DNA of 64,000 bases from Hyphomicrobiales bacterium (GTDB lineage: Bacteria > Pseudomonadota > Alphaproteobacteria > Rhizobiales > Beijerinckiaceae): NCBI GenBank assembly GCA_016716745.1, contig JADJVD010000001.1, forward strand, positions 186,001-250,000, read 5' to 3'. Each line of letters starts with the position of its first letter. The first letter of the stretch is position 1. Below are positions 35,665-42,834 of the stretch, one piece after another. Under the pieces are notes generated by a model that did no database searches, was not told where the DNA came from, and was given only the letters and a program-made list of their open reading frames with translations. The position numbers and the translations under genes are program-made.

Positions 35665-38237
35665 CCCAGATCCAACTCCGGTGGCCGAGTTGCCGCCGCA
35701 CCGGGCTGTGCTAGCAGTTTATAGCTCGCGCCCTGCTTCGGGTTAGGCAACTGCTTGATGCAGTAACCGTGTAGCCAGCGCTCGCTGACTTTCGTGAGGT
35801 AGTTGCCGAGCCGCTTCGCGTTCGGCCCATGTGGGCAGATGCATTCGATAACCTCGCGGAGAGGCTCATCATCGTGAAGTCCCTTCAGCAAATCCTTGGC
35901 TTGGAAGATCACGCCCACGCCGAACGTCGAAAGCAGCGCGTCCAGTAGCATCCTGTGTTCGTCGCGAGCCATGTCGCGCTGCTCGACGAACGAGCGCGAC
36001 AAACAAGGGTCGGCCTCTCCCAGCCAAACAAGCGCACCGCGCACCATGTCGGACCAAGTTTCAAACCGGCCGAAGGGTTGTAAGCGATGAAGCTCCGGTC
36101 GCCCCGCAACGTGGAAAGCCCGCAAGATGGTAAGCCCCGCCGCCACCAGCGCCGGGCGCGTTGCTCGCACCTCACCGCGCAGATCGCCGTGGAAAGCGCG
36201 CGTCTCCGGCGACTCCACCCCTGCATCGAGGCGACAGATCAAGATGCGTGTCGACATATCGCCCTTGATAGAGATGTTGTTTCCCGTCGCGATGAAGAGC
36301 GCGTTTGTCGACACGCTGACCTGTCTACTCTGGCCGAGCAGGCGCGACGCCCACGTTTCCTGGGTCAGGATCGAAGCGAGCGCATCCCCTGACAGCGGCC
36401 TTTCGATGTTGTCGAGAACAATGATCGGATCGCTTTGCATCAGAATCGCGAGCAAGCGCTTTTCATCCTCCTCCTCATTCTTCCCTTGTGAGATCACGGT
36501 CGCACTTCGCCCCGTTGCGATGATGCTCACGACGTCGGCGAGCAGCGACTTACCTGTGCCCATAGTCGGCGCTGTGAACGCGTGGAGCGGAGCGCTTCGA
36601 AGCGACCGGCGGCAGAGCGCGGTTAGAATTGCGGAGAGAAGGACGGAACGCGATGTGCTAGCGCCCGGCGGGCCGCCATCATCTTCAACGAATGGAAACA
36701 GCGCGATCGGTGCCTTCAAGAGCGCGAGGGAGGATATCGCGTCGTCGCGTGTAGGCGCGTCGGGAATGTGTGGGAATGCTTGTCCGCCGAAGCTTGCGAC
36801 GATGCCGGAAGCATCGTCATAGCCCTCACGCTGCAACACCGTGCCGTCCGCCCGCATATTGGGTGCCTCCACGATGGCTCGGAGCGGGCGCAGCCGCCAT
36901 TTGTCGGAGCGCGCGAGCAAATGCTTTGCGTGGATGAGGGTAGGTGCTGCCGTGTCGGGCTCATCCTTCGCCGTCATGCGCCGAAACGCTATATGCTCGA
37001 CCATGTATTCCCGTAAACGGTAGTCCGACACATCGCGGATCATTAGTCCGCCGCTGGACCCCGCAAAGGACGCCTCGCGTGGCTCGATATGTACCAGGCG
37101 TTGGTTCATCTGATAGACGGGCGCTTCCATCGACAGAAGAGCGTCTTCCACTTCGTCAAGGACGCGGTGGAGTTCAGTATCATTCAGCATGATCAGCGGA
37201 CGGTTCGACGATTGACCGTCGTGAACCTTCGCACGCGCGCTGCCAATCTGCGCCAGAGCCTCACGGAATGGGTCACGCTTCTCTCTAACCGACTCGCTAA
37301 TACCCAGATCGGCGTCCGTGACGATCGCTGCCATAGTGTCGTCGTCCACCCCAGCGCGAACCATCTCGCACAACACCCGGAAGACCCATTCGGAGCGCGA
37401 AGGGTGCCGATCAGGCTCATCGGGATCATGCCCATAAACGATGATTTCCTTGCACTTGGCGGAGACGCCCGGTGGTAGCTTTTCGAGATCAACTTTCTCT
37501 ACCCGAACGTTCCGGGTGCGCCCATGAGGCAGTTTGTTTGGAAGCGGGGCGCTTTTCGGCTCGATCGCGCTGCTTGCAAGCGACTTGAACTCGGAAATCG
37601 GGTAACGCAAAGACCAATCAGCGTATCGGAGCGACGCCAGGACTGGTACGCGACCCTTCCTCTGCTTCTTGGCGTCCGGCATGTTGATGGTGCCCGGAAG
37701 CCGCATGATGCGATTAATGTCATGGCAATTGTCGGCTGTCAGGTAGCGTGCAATGTACTGGTTGTAGCCTTCGAGTTCGACGGCCAGCGCCTCTTGCCCA
37801 TCGATCGGCTGCTCCTGATCAAGGAGCCAGAAGCCTTGGAAGCCGTTGCCGCTGTCAATGATAAATGACGGCACGGGTTGGTAGTTGCGCAGCACCCGTT
37901 CGGCGCGCTCGCGTTCGGCTGTCAAATTCTCCCCGGCGCGCGGGTCAACATCGACATGCAGGGCCTTCATTCCCCGCATGTCCGTCTTTTTCGATTTCAC
38001 TCCATTTCCGTTCATCTCGCGGGTACACGGGTTCACACTGAAATACAGGTTCGCCCGTCCATGCCGACCTTCAAGCCATGTCAGGATTTCATCCTGCTGC
38101 GACTGGGGCCGAAACGTGCGTGACGACACACCGCCGCCATCAGGGATGATGGCCGTCAGCACGATCGGTTCATCACCGGAATAGGCGATCAAGAATCCGA
38201 TGGTCTCATCGAAATTGGGGCTTGGTAGTGCCGACAC
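35643..38237 (-). CDS. RepB-type primase / AAA ATPase replication protein
   Basis: This 864-aa protein has an N-terminal archaeo-eukaryotic-type primase domain: KALHVDVDPRAGENL supplies the catalytic Asp pair (about residue 95), and SGNGFQGFWLL and INRIMRLPGTINMPD are typical of RepB-like primases. The middle to C-terminal half is an ATPase/helicase with APTMGTGKSLLADVV (Walker A, about 565) and PIIVLDNIERPLSG (Walker B). Start is probably GTG 38237, with GAGG upstream; the open frame extends to 38294 but would overlap the AlpA-like gene. Such proteins replicate satellites and plasmid-like islands. Iterons lie at its 3' end. Confidence 0.8.
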   Translation of the reverse strand: MSALPSPNFDETIGFLIAYSGDEPIVLTAIIPDGGGVSSRTFRPQSQQDEILTWLEGRHGRANLYFSVNPCTREMNGNGVKSKKTDMRGMKALHVDVDPRAGENLTAERERAERVLRNYQPVPSFIIDSGNGFQGFWLLDQEQPIDGQEALAVELEGYNQYIARYLTADNCHDINRIMRLPGTINMPDAKKQRKGRVPVLASLRYADWSLRYPISEFKSLASSAIEPKSAPLPNKLPHGRTRNVRVEKVDLEKLPPGVSAKCKEIIVYGHDPDEPDRHPSRSEWVFRVLCEMVRAGVDDDTMAAIVTDADLGISESVREKRDPFREALAQIGSARAKVHDGQSSNRPLIMLNDTELHRVLDEVEDALLSMEAPVYQMNQRLVHIEPREASFAGSSGGLMIRDVSDYRLREYMVEHIAFRRMTAKDEPDTAAPTLIHAKHLLARSDKWRLRPLRAIVEAPNMRADGTVLQREGYDDASGIVASFGGQAFPHIPDAPTRDDAISSLALLKAPIALFPFVEDDGGPPGASTSRSVLLSAILTALCRRSLRSAPLHAFTAPTMGTGKSLLADVVSIIATGRSATVISQGKNEEEDEKRLLAILMQSDPIIVLDNIERPLSGDALASILTQETWASRLLGQSRQVSVSTNALFIATGNNISIKGDMSTRILICRLDAGVESPETRAFHGDLRGEVRATRPALVAAGLTILRAFHVAGRPELHRLQPFGRFETWSDMVRGALVWLGEADPCLSRSFVEQRDMARDEHRMLLDALLSTFGVGVIFQAKDLLKGLHDDEPLREVIECICPHGPNAKRLGNYLTKVSERWLHGYCIKQLPNPKQGASYKLLAQPGAAATRPPELDLGEGFEGF

Positions 38238-38250
38238 GATGCGGCCTCGA

Positions 38251-38448
38251 TCAAGCGGCTGTGCGAGCAGCAGCCTGCTTCGCAACCCAATCAAGCACTT
38301 CGGAACGCAACCACGCGACGCGTTGCGTAGCGAGATGGATCTGGCGCGGGAACGTCCCCGCCTTGATCATGCGGTAGAGTGTCGGCTTGGCGAGGCGGGT
38401 GACTTCCGTCACCTCGCGCAGCGTAAGCAAGCGGTCTTGCGGGTTCAT
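38251..38448 (-). CDS. AlpA-family excisionase/regulator
   Basis: This 65-aa protein has a MerR-like winged helix: LLTLREVTEVTRLAKPTLYR, then MIKAGTFPRQIHLATQRVAW. This is the pattern of AlpA proteins, which activate excision of P4-like elements. It lies 13 bp upstream of the primase gene on the same strand and is likely co-transcribed with it. Confidence 0.9.
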   Translation of the reverse strand: MNPQDRLLTLREVTEVTRLAKPTLYRMIKAGTFPRQIHLATQRVAWLRSEVLDWVAKQAAARTAA

Positions 38449-38510
38449 TGCGGGTCTCCCGGAGCCCGCGAGGAACGGCGGGCGTTGAGGGGAGATTCGC
38501 CGAAACCGCT

Positions 38511-39086
38511 TCAGTCAGATAATCGAGCATCCGAACGGCTCAGCTCGTTCGAATCCCGTAAGTTGATGAGGATTGTGTAGGCGGCGCGCCAGTGGCCAGC
38601 GCCATAGTCGTTCTTGTCGTTCATCAACGCTTCGTCGATGCGTTGCAGCTCATCTCCGATCCAACGAACGACGCTGCTTGGTGCCGACGGCTCACCAAAT
38701 CTGTCATAGAGCGACAGCGTCACCGGCTGATTTTGCGGCCGAACGTGCTGATCCCAATGCCTCAACAGAATACGGGCTGCTTCCGTGTGCGCGGCGCGGA
38801 CCTTCGAGCCTTCGCGCTCGCGGAAATAGACATGAGCGTAGTTGAGAATCATGGACAGGGATTGGTCGCTGAGTTCAAAGCCATGCTCTTTGAAGGCGCT
38901 GACGATGGCGTCCTTTGCCCGCTGATCCAGTTGATCGAACTGGGCTTCGAATGCGTGGATCTTGTCGCGCAACTGCCGACGCTCGCGCTTCGCCTCGGGT
39001 GAATAACGCCGCTCCTCGTTCAAGAATGCGGCGGCTGCCTCGCGCCGAGCTATGGCCAGTTGCCTTTCGCCTTTACTATCGGGCAT
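38511..39086 (-). CDS. Hypothetical island protein
   Basis: This 191-aa protein is mostly helical and highly charged (RRYSPEAKRERRQLRDKIHA, then a probable coiled region) with no signal peptide or membrane segment. I recognise no family. It lies 15 bp downstream of higA on the same strand and upstream of the AlpA-like gene, so it belongs to the replication/maintenance side of the island. Confidence 0.65.
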   Translation of the reverse strand: MPDSKGERQLAIARREAAAAFLNEERRYSPEAKRERRQLRDKIHAFEAQFDQLDQRAKDAIVSAFKEHGFELSDQSLSMILNYAHVYFREREGSKVRAAHTEAARILLRHWDQHVRPQNQPVTLSLYDRFGEPSAPSSVVRWIGDELQRIDEALMNDKNDYGAGHWRAAYTILINLRDSNELSRSDARLSD

Positions 39087-39101
39087 TTCTCCCGGGCATC
39101 C

Positions 39102-39383
39102 TCACGCGGCGCGCGGCGAAATCGCCGAATAGTCATGCGCCGTCTCAGCCTTCGACAGGTCATGCGCCGCCTGCAAGTTGAGCCAGAAACGGGCGTCGGT
39201 GTTGAAGTAGCGCCCGAGGCGGATCGCGGTGTCGGCCGACACGTCGCGACGGCCGCGCGCGATTTCCGTGAGCCGGTTCGCAGGCACGCCGATCGCCTCG
39301 CCAAGGGCGCGCGCGCTCAGCCCAAGCGGCACCATGAATTCCTCCCGCAGAACTTCGCCGGGATGCGTTCTCAGACGGGCCAT
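39102..39383 (-). CDS. higA: Antitoxin HigA (XRE-type)
   Basis: This 93-aa protein shows the HigA pattern HPGEVLREEFMVPLGLSARA, then EAIGVPANRLTEIARGRRDV, then DTAIRLGRYFNTDARFWLNLQ. It follows higB by 10 bp, the usual toxin-first order of higBA, and should neutralise HigB and repress the operon, probably through the palindrome at 39687-39705. Confidence 0.93.
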   Translation of the reverse strand: MARLRTHPGEVLREEFMVPLGLSARALGEAIGVPANRLTEIARGRRDVSADTAIRLGRYFNTDARFWLNLQAAHDLSKAETAHDYSAISPRAA

Positions 39384-39393
39384 GCGAACCTCC

Positions 39394-39675
39394 TCAATGG
39401 TAGTCGACTATCTCAATGTCGGCTGGGCCTTCGGGCGTCCAGCGGAAGCAGATGCGGCATTGCTGATTTACGCGGATGCTCCACTGGCCGTTGCGATCGC
39501 CTTTCGACGCTTCGAGCCGGTTGCCCGGCGGGGAGCGCATATCTTCGAGCCGGGTCGCGGCATCGACCATATCGAGCTTGCGCGCCGCCACCGCCTCGAA
39601 GGACCGCCATTGCGCCGGGCAGACGCCATCCCGAAAGAAGCGTTCGGTTGCCCGGTCGGCGAAACTGACGATCAT
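39394..39675 (-). CDS. higB: Toxin HigB (RelE-fold mRNA interferase)
   Basis: This 93-aa RelE/HigB-like toxin starts MIVSFADRATERFFRDG and contains RLEDMRSPPGNRLEASKGDR and WSIRVNQQCRICFRW, the conserved basic/aromatic core used for ribosome-dependent mRNA cleavage. It is the first gene of a toxin-antitoxin pair that would stabilise the island. Confidence 0.93.
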   Translation of the reverse strand: MIVSFADRATERFFRDGVCPAQWRSFEAVAARKLDMVDAATRLEDMRSPPGNRLEASKGDRNGQWSIRVNQQCRICFRWTPEGPADIEIVDYH

Positions 39676-39686
39676 AACTCAATATG

Positions 39687-39705
39687 CGATACGTAACACG
39701 TATCG
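39687..39705. promoter_or_regulatory. Perfect 19-bp palindrome upstream of higBA
   Basis: CGATACGTAACACGTATCG has two perfect 8-bp arms with a 3-bp centre and lies 12-30 bp upstream of the higB start. It is the natural candidate for the HigA operator. It abuts the 3' end of the integrase gene (stop at 39706). Confidence 0.7.
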
Positions 39706-40989
39706 TCAAGCGCGATTGCGCACCGGCTTCATCAGCGTGGCGCTCGGCTGGCCGTCCTCCCACAACTTGCCCCACGTCTCTAAGGCCGTGCGCTTCTGGT
39801 CGAGATAGCTGTAGCGGTTGTAGACGCCCGCGACGCCGGGAATGACATGGCCAAGCACCCGCTCGATGATCTCTTGGGCGATGCCGAGCCGAGCCATCTC
39901 CGTGGCAACGGTGCGTCGGATGTCGTGGATGGTCCAGTCGGTGACGCCGGACAGCTTATCGAGCCGCTGCTTGGCCTTGCTGAAGCCGCTGACGGGCTTC
40001 GCGCCGCCGTTGGTCGTGAACAGGAAATCGTCGCGGGTGAAGCGCGGCAGGCTGGCTAGCAGTTCGCTCATCGCCGAAGTCAGCGGCACGACTTGCGGGC
40101 GCTTGGTCTTGTAGTAGTCGCTCGGCACTTCAAGCGCGTTCATGTCGGTGCGCACCCACGTCCATCGCGCCTCCGCGATTTCGGACTTGCGTTGGCCGGA
40201 GAGTATGAGCATCCGCACGATGGGGCCGAAGGGATAGCCCATGGCGGGCGTCGCCTCCCAGATCGCCCGCATCTCCGCCATGGTGAGCGTGCGCTCGCGC
40301 GGCTTGTAGGCGATCTCAGGGCGTTCCATGCCGGACAGCGGATTGGCGCGGATGATGTCGCGGTCCACGGCCCAGTTGAACACGCGGGTCAAATGCTTGC
40401 GCACCTCGCGCCCGCGTGAAATCTCCCCCTGCGCCACGAATTCGTCGATTAGGTTGTGGGCGTCGGCGCGGGTGATTGTGTCGATGCGCCGATCGCCCCA
40501 AGCGGTGACGACATAGGTCTGCAACAGGCGCTCGATTTCCCGCGCGTTGACAAGGTTCGGACGCGCATAGACGGTGGCGAAGCGCTCCACGACGTGGCGC
40601 ACCAAGCGCTCATCCTGCTTGGCCTGAATCTGCCCCCGGATCGCCGGGGCGGACGCCCGCTCGCGGGTCGCGCCCGGCTCCTGCCCGGTGTCGGCGATCT
40701 CAAGCACTTGCAGCGCGCGAATCCGGGCGTCGGCGAGGCCGATCAGCGGATACTCGCCTAAGGTCACGCGCTTCAACGGCCCGCGCTTGCCGTCTTCGCC
40801 TTCACCGGCGATGCGGTAGAGCACCGACCATGATTTCTGACCCTGCGGCGTGATGCGCAGCACGAGCCCTTGCGTCTGCTGATCGCGGATTTCGCGGCGG
40901 CGCGCCGGATCGGCTGTGAGCTTCTTGACCGCCGCATCGGTGAAGCGGATAGGCGGGTCCTTGGCGGTGGCGAGGGGCTGCTTGGCCAT
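39706..40989 (-). CDS. Tyrosine recombinase (island integrase)
   Basis: This 427-aa phage-type integrase has the DUF4102-like N-terminal domain (IRFTDAAVKKLTADP, QGLVLRITPQGQKSW), a SAM-like core-binding domain, and the catalytic domain with Arg in LILSGQRKSEIAEARW, HDIRRTVATEMARLG (His/Arg) and a C-terminal VLGHVIPGVAGVYNRY box with the nucleophilic Tyr. It is transcribed away from the right attachment core, which lies 152 bp upstream of its start. It probably catalyses integration into the tRNA-Thr anticodon loop. Confidence 0.95.
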   Translation of the reverse strand: MAKQPLATAKDPPIRFTDAAVKKLTADPARRREIRDQQTQGLVLRITPQGQKSWSVLYRIAGEGEDGKRGPLKRVTLGEYPLIGLADARIRALQVLEIADTGQEPGATRERASAPAIRGQIQAKQDERLVRHVVERFATVYARPNLVNAREIERLLQTYVVTAWGDRRIDTITRADAHNLIDEFVAQGEISRGREVRKHLTRVFNWAVDRDIIRANPLSGMERPEIAYKPRERTLTMAEMRAIWEATPAMGYPFGPIVRMLILSGQRKSEIAEARWTWVRTDMNALEVPSDYYKTKRPQVVPLTSAMSELLASLPRFTRDDFLFTTNGGAKPVSGFSKAKQRLDKLSGVTDWTIHDIRRTVATEMARLGIAQEIIERVLGHVIPGVAGVYNRYSYLDQKRTALETWGKLWEDGQPSATLMKPVRNRA

Positions 40990-41029
40990 GTCCGGGTAAC
41001 GCGGGGTTAAAAATACGATGAGTTTGCGC

Positions 41030-41055
41030 GGGTTCGCGCGAGACGGCGCGAGCCC
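41030..41055. repeat. Inverted repeat upstream of the integrase gene
   Basis: GGGTTCGCGC and GCGCGAGCCC form a 10-bp stem (one G-T) around a 6-nt loop GAGACG, followed by TTTAT. It lies between the integrase start and the att core. It could be an arm-type or accessory protein site in attP, or a weak terminator. The 40990-41141 gap holds no gene. Confidence 0.45.
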
Positions 41056-41141
41056 TTTATAGACCGCAAAGCATTGATCGTAAATCTCTTTCGTTACCGC
41101 CGGAGACGGTTAGAGCCTGCCAGAGATAAGGGGTTGCTCTA

Positions 41142-41151
41142 TTGGTAAGGG
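41142..41151 (+). repeat. attR core (TTGGTAAGGG)
   Basis: This is the second copy of the 10-bp crossover sequence; the integrase gene starts 152 bp to its left. To its right the host tRNA-Thr 3' half continues. Confidence 0.85.
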
Positions 41152-41186
41152 AGAGGTCGAGAGTTCAATCCTCTCTGGCAGCACCA
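41142..41186 (+). pseudogene. 3' half of the host tRNA-Thr(GGT), split by the island
   Basis: These 45 bases run from the anticodon loop through the 3' anticodon strand, T arm (GAGAG-TTCAATC-CTCTC), acceptor strand TGGCAGC and ACCA. The acceptor strand pairs with GCTGCCG of the half at 20115, not with the island's own GCTGTTG tRNA. To its left, the island end carries CTGCCAGAGA (41117-41126), perfectly complementary to TCTCTGGCAG (41172-41181). Confidence 0.88.
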
Positions 41187-41196
41187 GCCGCCTTAT

Positions 41197-42645
41197 TCAG
41201 CTGATCAGAAGTTGGAAAATTTCTTGCAACCGCGAGTCGATTGCACTCCGGCTCCGTTCTGCTATTAAATCCAGAAATTCAATCACTTGAGCATCCCCTA
41301 AAGCAATAATGTAGCCACGACCATCTTGTGCCGTATCTCGGCATCGCGCGCACAAGCGCCCATAATCATCGACATTGCGGTAGAGCATTATTCCTAGACG
41401 ACCCCTGTTTACACTGAATCTTCCTGACAATTGGTCGAGTTCTGGATTTTCCAGATCTTTGCTATAGTTCTTGCACTCCACCATTATCATACTGGAGGCA
41501 ATGTTATGAGCCGTATGCGCCCGCCAAAAAAATCCACTCTGCGCCGCGTTCGTGTAGACAATGTCGATACGCTTTCTACCCTCGTGGACTTCGTGTTCCT
41601 TTCTTGGGTATATTAAGTTTGGCCAGAATAAGAATTCGAGTACGCCAATTATAAAGATGTGATATCGATTTGCGTTGGCACTTCCCGGCGTAATTGATGG
41701 CAATTCGGAAGCCAATGCACGCGCAAATACAGACTCATCAAAATCGTGATCGAAATCTTTATGATTAAGAGTTCCTTCCGCACCTTCAATCTCTGCATAT
41801 AGTCGCTTATACGACTTCAATACGTCAGGATTCGCTGCAGAAAATCTTGCTACAAACTCTTTCGAGAACGGAAATCTCTCCCTCAGAGCCGTCTTGGATG
41901 GAGGTCGCCGCTCGCCACTTTTTAGCACTCTGACCAGCGGGGATCGACGATCTAGTTCGTCTTGTTGAATAAAATTCAATATGTGATGAGAATAGAACTC
42001 CTGCGAATCCAGAGCCATCTTTCTCCTCACTGTATATTTTGGTACCAATATTAATCGCCTATGACCAACAACGGGGATTTCAACATATTTATGTCGCCAC
42101 TCTCCTGCATCCATATCCCAATAACGCCCGGAGGGAAATTCCGCTTCCAGTGCGATTCCGTGGAGGGCGCATTGCCGCTGCGTATACTCTATCAGAGGTC
42201 CCCGGATGATGTTCGTGGTGATGTCAGAGATTTTGTCGCTGCCAATGCCCGGTATAAACAGGTCGCACTCTGCAAGCTCTTCAAGCAAACCCGTCCGCGC
42301 GGCCTGTGATGTGGAAAGGCTTTCGTATAAGTCGAAGGCCTGCCTTCCCCCCACTCCTCGCCCAGCCGGAACACCTCTCGAAAGACCAAGGCAGGTTTCG
42401 TTCGGCTCGCTTAGGCCGTTCAGCATCAACCTCGCCTCCCGATCGCGCCCGGCTCGGATGTGATCGATTGCCGTTTGAAAGAAATGCGTTATGTGCTGAT
42501 GGCACGTCTCTGACCACGAATCCCCCTTTAGCGAAATCGCAAAAGGGTCAATAAACAGCGGCATATCGCGGTCAGGATCAATGTCGACGAAATCCAACTG
42601 GGGGCTGCTCCGAGGCCAATCCCAAAATATCTCAGAAAATCTCAT
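41197..42645 (-). CDS. Uncharacterised protein with PD-(D/E)XK-type nuclease motif
   Basis: This 482-aa protein lies just outside attR, 10 bp from the tRNA 3' half. The N-terminal half has a conserved-looking segment (LSEPNETCLGLSRG and GIGSDKISDITTNIIRGPLI). Near residue 385-415 lies RKRIDIVYTN followed by SMIMVECKNYSK, i.e. D...ExK, the core of PD-(D/E)XK nucleases. Composition is markedly AT-rich against the host. ATG 42645 has GAGGGCAGG upstream. It is most likely a horizontally acquired, stand-alone defence nuclease; no methyltransferase or partner gene adjoins it. The family name is unknown to me. Confidence 0.7.
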   Translation of the reverse strand: MRFSEIFWDWPRSSPQLDFVDIDPDRDMPLFIDPFAISLKGDSWSETCHQHITHFFQTAIDHIRAGRDREARLMLNGLSEPNETCLGLSRGVPAGRGVGGRQAFDLYESLSTSQAARTGLLEELAECDLFIPGIGSDKISDITTNIIRGPLIEYTQRQCALHGIALEAEFPSGRYWDMDAGEWRHKYVEIPVVGHRRLILVPKYTVRRKMALDSQEFYSHHILNFIQQDELDRRSPLVRVLKSGERRPPSKTALRERFPFSKEFVARFSAANPDVLKSYKRLYAEIEGAEGTLNHKDFDHDFDESVFARALASELPSITPGSANANRYHIFIIGVLEFLFWPNLIYPRKEHEVHEGRKRIDIVYTNAAQSGFFWRAHTAHNIASSMIMVECKNYSKDLENPELDQLSGRFSVNRGRLGIMLYRNVDDYGRLCARCRDTAQDGRGYIIALGDAQVIEFLDLIAERSRSAIDSRLQEIFQLLIS

Positions 42646-42723
42646 ACCTGCCCTCAAACGACTGAAGGTGCGATGGCTCCGGGAGTAAAATTGCATTTGT
42701 TCTTGGATTGTTTCAAGGGGTAG

Positions 42724-42834
42724 CTCTGGTTACCTGTATCGGCCATCGTCGAGACGGAACTTTCGGTCGCCGTAACCGCCGTTGCACGTCTCGCCCGCGC
42801 CGCCGGCGCCCCCGAGCCCATTCCGCGCTCCTAA
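42724..42834 (+). pseudogene. Possible 3' remnant of a truncated host gene
   Basis: A 36-codon tail (PVSAIVETELSVAVTAVARL, then ARAAGAPEPIPRS and a stop) has host-like GC content and codon use and ends convergently with the DUF3604-type gene with a 3-bp overlap. Upstream the frame closes at a TAG exactly where the AT-rich nuclease-gene segment begins. I infer a host gene cut by arrival of that segment; the original family is not identifiable. Confidence 0.35.
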
